64,000 nucleotides of DNA, taken from contig OY829366.1 of NCBI GenBank assembly GCA_963691755.1, positions 3,100,001-3,164,000 of the forward strand, written 5' to 3'. This document shows positions 60,555-64,000 of this stretch, in pieces (the stretch's first letter is position 1; each line of letters starts with the position of its first letter). This stretch comes from Dinoroseobacter sp013215265. Lineage in GTDB: Bacteria > Pseudomonadota > Alphaproteobacteria > Rhodobacterales > Rhodobacteraceae. The position numbers were made by a program, and so were the translations under genes. The notes beneath the pieces are model-generated. The model worked only from the letters and a program-made list of their open reading frames with translations, had not been told where the DNA came from and ran no database searches.

Positions 60555-61592
60555 TTATTTCAGTTCAATTCCGCGTGCAGCGCCCACAGTCGCATTCCAG
60601 ATTGCAGAGCAATCGGGAAAGCTTGCATTGCAGCTTTCGGCCCAACCCGGCAGCACCCTCTCCATAGTGGCAGCAGTGACCTTGGCCTGGTCCTCGGGCG
60701 AGGGTTCAACGAGTGTCATGTTGAATGGGGTGTAGTTCTCGCAGCCTTCGCCACCGGTGTTGCAGGCGATGGCCCAGCCATTGTTTTCGCGTGCAAGCGC
60801 CCAGAAAGCGTCTTCAAAACCAGTGAACTCGGCCTCAAGCGCGGCCTTTTCTTCGTCCGAAAAGCTGTTCCACTTATCGAGATTGATGAAATGCGCATTG
60901 ACCGACCATGAAATGCCCAACGGCAGGAAGTGTGTCGTCACTTCGGGCCAGTTTCCGGTGTTACCAGACGTGGGCGAGGTAATCGAACAGTCAACCACCC
61001 CGCGTTGCAGGGCCGGGTAAACCTCCTTGAAACTCATGGTCACCGGCGTGGCGCCCAAAGCCTCGATAAGGGTCGACATGGATGAGGTGTATGAGCGGAT
61101 CTTCAGACCTTCAAAGTCATCAAGGCTGGCAATCTCGGCATTGCAGTAAAACACCTGCGGGCCATAGGGCCAGACAGCTAGCGGCTTGGCGTTGAACTTT
61201 TCAGCCACGCGCCGTTCCAGTTCCGGCATGAAGGCATCGACCACTTCTTCAAGCTGTTCCATCGAGGTGGAGACCCCGATCAGGTCGATCCCCTCAAGGA
61301 ACGCATCATCCCGCGCGGCGGCACCCACGGTACTTTGCACGATATCAAAAGCGCCGGTGCGGACCATCCGTAAAGTGTCCTGCATATCCACACCAACCAC
61401 GTCGAGCGGATTAAAGTTGATTGCGAGGTCAATCCCGGTTTTTTCAGCGAGGTTCGCATAGAACTCCTGTTCCAGCGCAGTGTGGAATTTATGGGTCGAG
61501 ACCAGTCCTGTGGCGCGGATGGATGTCTCGGCCAAGATAGGTGTCGCGGCGACCGCGAGGCTTGCGGCGGTCAGAATGGAAGTTATCTTCAT
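60555..61592 (-). CDS. TRAP transporter periplasmic binding protein (DctP type)
   Basis: Periplasmic solute receptor of 345 residues. Signal peptide MKITSILTAASLAVAATPIL cleaved after AETS or earlier. The DctP fold shows EQLEEVVDAFMPELERRVAE, FEGLKIRSYTSSMSTLIEAL (with the conserved Arg) and PTSGNTGNWPEVTTHFLPLG. Binds carboxylates or related anions through the conserved Arg. Overlaps the deacetylase-like gene by 4 bases. Ligand unknown. Confidence 0.95.
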   Translation of the reverse strand: MKITSILTAASLAVAATPILAETSIRATGLVSTHKFHTALEQEFYANLAEKTGIDLAINFNPLDVVGVDMQDTLRMVRTGAFDIVQSTVGAAARDDAFLEGIDLIGVSTSMEQLEEVVDAFMPELERRVAEKFNAKPLAVWPYGPQVFYCNAEIASLDDFEGLKIRSYTSSMSTLIEALGATPVTMSFKEVYPALQRGVVDCSITSPTSGNTGNWPEVTTHFLPLGISWSVNAHFINLDKWNSFSDEEKAALEAEFTGFEDAFWALARENNGWAIACNTGGEGCENYTPFNMTLVEPSPEDQAKVTAATMERVLPGWAESCNASFPDCSAIWNATVGAARGIELK

Positions 61593-62512
61593 AGTTCTTC
61601 TCCGTGTTGGTTTGTGGTTTGGCTGCTGTGAGGTGACGCAGCAAAATGGCGGGCAATGTCGATACGACGCGCTCGCCAGATCTGGCCGTCGAGGCTGGCC
61701 AGAAATTCGAGGATTTCGGTGACGGCGCGGAATCGAGCCGGGCGCCCTGTAATCCGCAGATGAAAGCCGATGGAAATTGTGGATGACTTACCGCGCTTTG
61801 CCTCTTTCAGCAGTTGCTGCACGGCGTCCTTCACGTATTCGACCATTTCAGACGACCGGGTGAAGCCATTGGGATGAAAGAACTTCATGTCGTTGGTGTC
61901 GAGATTGTAGGGAACGACAACCAACCCGGACGGATCGTTATATGGCAGATCATCGTCAAACGCATTTGAGGTGTAGGTATAGCCTGCTTCAGTCAGCAGA
62001 ACTCGCGTCCACGGGCTTTCCGAGCCGCGGCAGAAGAAGCCAGTTGGGCGCGTTCCCGTCGCGCTTTCAATCGCGTCGGTTGCGCGTGTCAGGGCTGCGC
62101 GTTCAGTCTCAGGATCGCTGAAGTCTGCATGGGGACGCCACAGCCAACCATGGTTGGCGACTTCATGCCCAGCCTCGGAAATGGTGCGGGCAAGCACTGG
62201 CGTTCGCTCCGCTGCTCGGCCGCAAATAAGGAATGTTGCCGGGGTATCGGTTTCCTTCAATGCGTCCAGAAACCGCCACAGCCCGACACGGGTTCCATAG
62301 GCAAAGATCTGTTCCTGTCCCTGATCGCGCCTGCCTTCCGGCACAACGCTTAGCACTTCGCCGACGCGCTCCGAGGAGGGGTCGCCATCGCCGACCTGCA
62401 TCTCGGCCCCTTCTTCGAAATTGATCGCAACCGAAACGGCCACGCGCGCGCCGTTGGGCCAGGTGATCTGGGGCGGTGCGCCAGCATATCCGATCAGGTC
62501 ACGCTCAGACAT
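61589..62512 (-). CDS. Polysaccharide-deacetylase-family protein, PuuE/allantoinase-like
   Basis: Cytoplasmic protein of 307 residues. VAVSVAINFEEGAEMQVGDG and LWRFLDALKETDTPATFLIC followed by GHEVANHGWLWRPHADFSDP match the PuuE/allantoinase-type (chitin-deacetylase-fold) branch; TGFFCRGSESPWTRVLLTEA is also conserved. Such enzymes open ureide rings such as allantoin; other cyclic amides are possible. Overlaps dctP by 4 bases and the following gene's end by 8 bases, one operon. Confidence 0.85.
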   Translation of the reverse strand: MSERDLIGYAGAPPQITWPNGARVAVSVAINFEEGAEMQVGDGDPSSERVGEVLSVVPEGRRDQGQEQIFAYGTRVGLWRFLDALKETDTPATFLICGRAAERTPVLARTISEAGHEVANHGWLWRPHADFSDPETERAALTRATDAIESATGTRPTGFFCRGSESPWTRVLLTEAGYTYTSNAFDDDLPYNDPSGLVVVPYNLDTNDMKFFHPNGFTRSSEMVEYVKDAVQQLLKEAKRGKSSTISIGFHLRITGRPARFRAVTEILEFLASLDGQIWRARRIDIARHFAASPHSSQTTNQHGEEL

Positions 62513-63236
62513 CGAAAAGCCGTCCCCATCCTTTGACGCGCGATGGGTCGTCGCCTGCTACCCGCATGGATTTCCAAAGTGCAGTGGACACACTATCGAG
62601 CACGGGAATACCGGTTTCCGCTTCAATGATCGGAGCCAGCCGAGCGCCACGAAAATTGGTGCAATAAATGGTTATGGCATCCGGCTTTTCGCGGGCAACC
62701 GCGCGGCACAAGTCCAGAATCTCCGCCTCGGAATACGTTGCAAAAGAATAGTTGCCGGGATCGCCAAGGTGTTTTGCGCCCGCAATCTCATAGCCTTCCG
62801 CACGGTAGTTGGTGAGGATACGGTTGTGGATCTCTTCGAGGTAAGGCGTCACGAAAGCCACGCGCCGTGCGCCCAGCTTTTCCAGCAATTCGTTCATAGC
62901 CAGAATGGATGAGCAGGCCTTGATGCGCGTGCGGGCCTCAATCTCTGCGATCAAAGATCGGTCGGTGTCGAACCCAAGCCATCCCGATGAAGTCCCATTC
63001 CAGCAGATTGATTGTACCTGTGCATCGGCCAAAAGCTCAGCTGCGGCCAGCATGGGCTCATTATTGAACTGACGCAGCGCGTCGTCTTCCATTGAGATTT
63101 TAAGCACGCGAAAGCGCGCAAAATGGGCGGAGACATCGGGTGCCCCTGACAGCATTGCAGCAGTCAGCGGTTCAAGCACCGTATTTGACGAAGGGGTAAG
63201 CATGCCCAAACGGGTGCTGGCCAATTGCGCTGTCAT
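62505..63236 (-). CDS. Maleate isomerase/AMDase-superfamily protein with one catalytic Cys
   Basis: Cytoplasmic protein of 243 residues, Asp/Glu-racemase superfamily. Starts TRLGMLTPSSNTVLEPLTAA. At the first Cys site it has CWNGTSSGWLGFDTD (Gly-Thr-Ser, no Cys on the motif), while the second, AITIYCTNFRGARLAP, keeps Cys. Arylmalonate decarboxylase shows the same pattern; maleate isomerase and racemases have two Cys. So decarboxylase-like chemistry is possible. Starts 17 bases from the divergent gene at 63254 and overlaps the deacetylase gene. Confidence 0.8.
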   Translation of the reverse strand: MTAQLASTRLGMLTPSSNTVLEPLTAAMLSGAPDVSAHFARFRVLKISMEDDALRQFNNEPMLAAAELLADAQVQSICWNGTSSGWLGFDTDRSLIAEIEARTRIKACSSILAMNELLEKLGARRVAFVTPYLEEIHNRILTNYRAEGYEIAGAKHLGDPGNYSFATYSEAEILDLCRAVAREKPDAITIYCTNFRGARLAPIIEAETGIPVLDSVSTALWKSMRVAGDDPSRVKGWGRLFDV

Positions 63237-63253
63237 GCTAGATACCTTTGGCG

Positions 63254-63907
63254 ATGGAAACTGTTTTGTTGATCAATCCGAACAGTTCGGAGCGCACGAC
63301 CGACGACATGTTGGCCATTGTTCGCCGGTATTTGCCCGATGTGCGGGGATGGACGAACGTTCATGCGCCATCGATGATCACCGACCCGGAGGCTTTGTTG
63401 GCCGCTGGAGAGCAGATCTCTACGGCAACTTTGCCACCCGCCTGTGCGGTTATCATAGCGGCATTTGGTGATCCGGGTGCGATTGCGCTGGCGAAAACAC
63501 TTGATGTCCCCGTAATCGGTATCGGCGCTGCCGCCGCCCGAGCTGCGGGGCAGGGCGGTGCGGCTTTTGCGGTCGTGACCACGACACCAAAGCTCGCCCC
63601 GGCCATTGATACCCTGATGCAGGCCCATGGCGCGGACTATCTGGGTTGCTTTCTCACCGATGGGGACCCAGAGGACCTTATGGCGGACTTGGCTGCACTT
63701 GATGCCGCATTGATCCATGCATGCAATATCGCCGCCAACGCCGGAGCGCAGCGCATTATCATTGGCGGCGGTCCTCTGGCCTCGGCGGCAATTCGCATCG
63801 CCGAGCAAGTTCCGGTCCCTTTGGTGCAGCCGCTTGTGGCCGCGTGTCAGGAAGTGGCTTCTAGAACAGGACATCCGGTGCCTCCCGCTCCAGATAGGTC
63901 CCAATAG
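63254..63907 (+). CDS. Hydantoin-racemase-family protein lacking both catalytic Cys
   Basis: Cytoplasmic protein of 217 residues (ATG at 63254; TTG two codons earlier possible). METVLLINPNSSERTTDDML is the racemase-family start. Hydantoin and allantoin racemases need Cys in ACFGDPG and LGC: here these read IIAAFGDPGAIALA and RIIIGGGPLASAA, so both are gone. It is unlikely to racemise by the two-Cys mechanism. Its end overlaps the convergent hydantoinase-like gene by 47 bases. Function unknown, possibly a different reaction or a regulatory homologue. Confidence 0.78.
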   Translation: METVLLINPNSSERTTDDMLAIVRRYLPDVRGWTNVHAPSMITDPEALLAAGEQISTATLPPACAVIIAAFGDPGAIALAKTLDVPVIGIGAAAARAAGQGGAAFAVVTTTPKLAPAIDTLMQAHGADYLGCFLTDGDPEDLMADLAALDAALIHACNIAANAGAQRIIIGGGPLASAAIRIAEQVPVPLVQPLVAACQEVASRTGHPVPPAPDRSQ

Positions 63908-64000
63908 GCGCACTGACGGGCGCGCCATTTTTGGCAACGGTCATGCCGCGCAAGATCGTGCGCACGGGCCAGCCGGTCACCTCGAACCCTTCCCAGGGGG
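63861..64000 (-). CDS. Hydantoinase/dihydropyrimidinase-like protein, C-terminal end only
   Basis: The last 46 codons of a minus-strand gene that continues beyond the right edge. Reads PWEGFEVTGWPVRTILRGMT and then VAKNGAPVSAPIGTYLEREA, the C-terminal beta-sandwich pattern of cyclic amidases (hydantoinase, allantoinase, dihydropyrimidinase). The stop at 63861 lies inside the convergent racemase-like gene. Its presence supports a cyclic-amide catabolic cluster. Confidence 0.7.
   Translation of the reverse strand, partial: PWEGFEVTGWPVRTILRGMTVAKNGAPVSAPIGTYLEREAPDVLF

Overview
The window looks like a chromosomal segment of a Roseobacter-group alphaproteobacterium (family Rhodobacteraceae). 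The evidence is moderately high GC, a bacterial type A RNase P RNA next to rpmG, Rhodobacteraceae-style TRAP transporters, DUF1127, DUF3572, DUF983 and DUF2927 proteins, a PleD-like response regulator, ScfR-type and SinR-like XRE regulators, and many 4-base ATGA stop/start overlaps. No tRNA, rRNA operon, insertion sequence, prophage or CRISPR array was found. Coding density is high except in the 47.3-47.8 kb and 51.0-52.0 kb regions.

Layout. 0-7 kb: end of a Bcr/CflA exporter, an ScfR-like regulator, a secreted nuclease, two small-molecule exporters, a membrane methyltransferase-like protein and yebC. 7-19.5 kb: two convergent SLC13 permeases around a lipoprotein, an EamA exporter coupled to a YmdB-type phosphoesterase, folate cyclo-ligase coupled to mgtE, guanine deaminase facing 8-oxoguanine deaminase, hisN and a SinR-like regulator. 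19.5-30 kb: quinone oxidoreductase, LysR, DUF1127, Bax-inhibitor-like protein, rpmG, rnpB with readable promoters, a cell-wall amidase overlapping an Excalibur lipoprotein, gatCA with a ceramidase-family protein, tadA and a pseudouridine synthase. 30.2-35.7 kb: a six-gene operon (28-aa membrane peptide, XpaC, TelA, DUF2927 lipoprotein, SPFH-GYF protein, zinc-ribbon membrane protein) that looks like one membrane-associated system. 35.7-50 kb: sugar kinase and dtd, an H-NOX-like/GGDEF pair, an MttB-family methyltransferase, a PleD-like cyclase, an ECF sigma/anti-sigma/CpxP-like cluster with an EF-hand protein, and divergent XRE/desaturase genes. 51-52 kb: a low-coding region with a likely minus-strand structured RNA and an orphan Phd-like antitoxin. 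54.6-56.6 kb: HxlR regulator divergent from nitroreductase and DJ-1/Hsp31 genes. 56.9-64 kb: a catabolic cluster for an unidentified cyclic amide or ureide (hydantoinase-like fragment, two Asp/Glu-racemase-superfamily enzymes with altered cysteines, PuuE-like deacetylase, DctPQM TRAP transporter, AtzA/TrzN-like amidohydrolase).

The most promising leads are: (1) the minus-strand RNA candidate at about 51.30-51.55 kb, with GCAA-loop hairpins at about 33-nt spacing and a UUCG-containing terminal domain; (2) the racemase-superfamily pair at 62.5-63.9 kb, one lacking both expected catalytic cysteines and the other keeping only the second, as in arylmalonate decarboxylase; (3) the H-NOX-like protein with proline in place of the heme histidine and no YxSxR motif, coupled to an intact diguanylate cyclase; (4) the XpaC-TelA-SPFH-zinc-ribbon operon. 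All family assignments come from reading motifs by eye; no database search was run.
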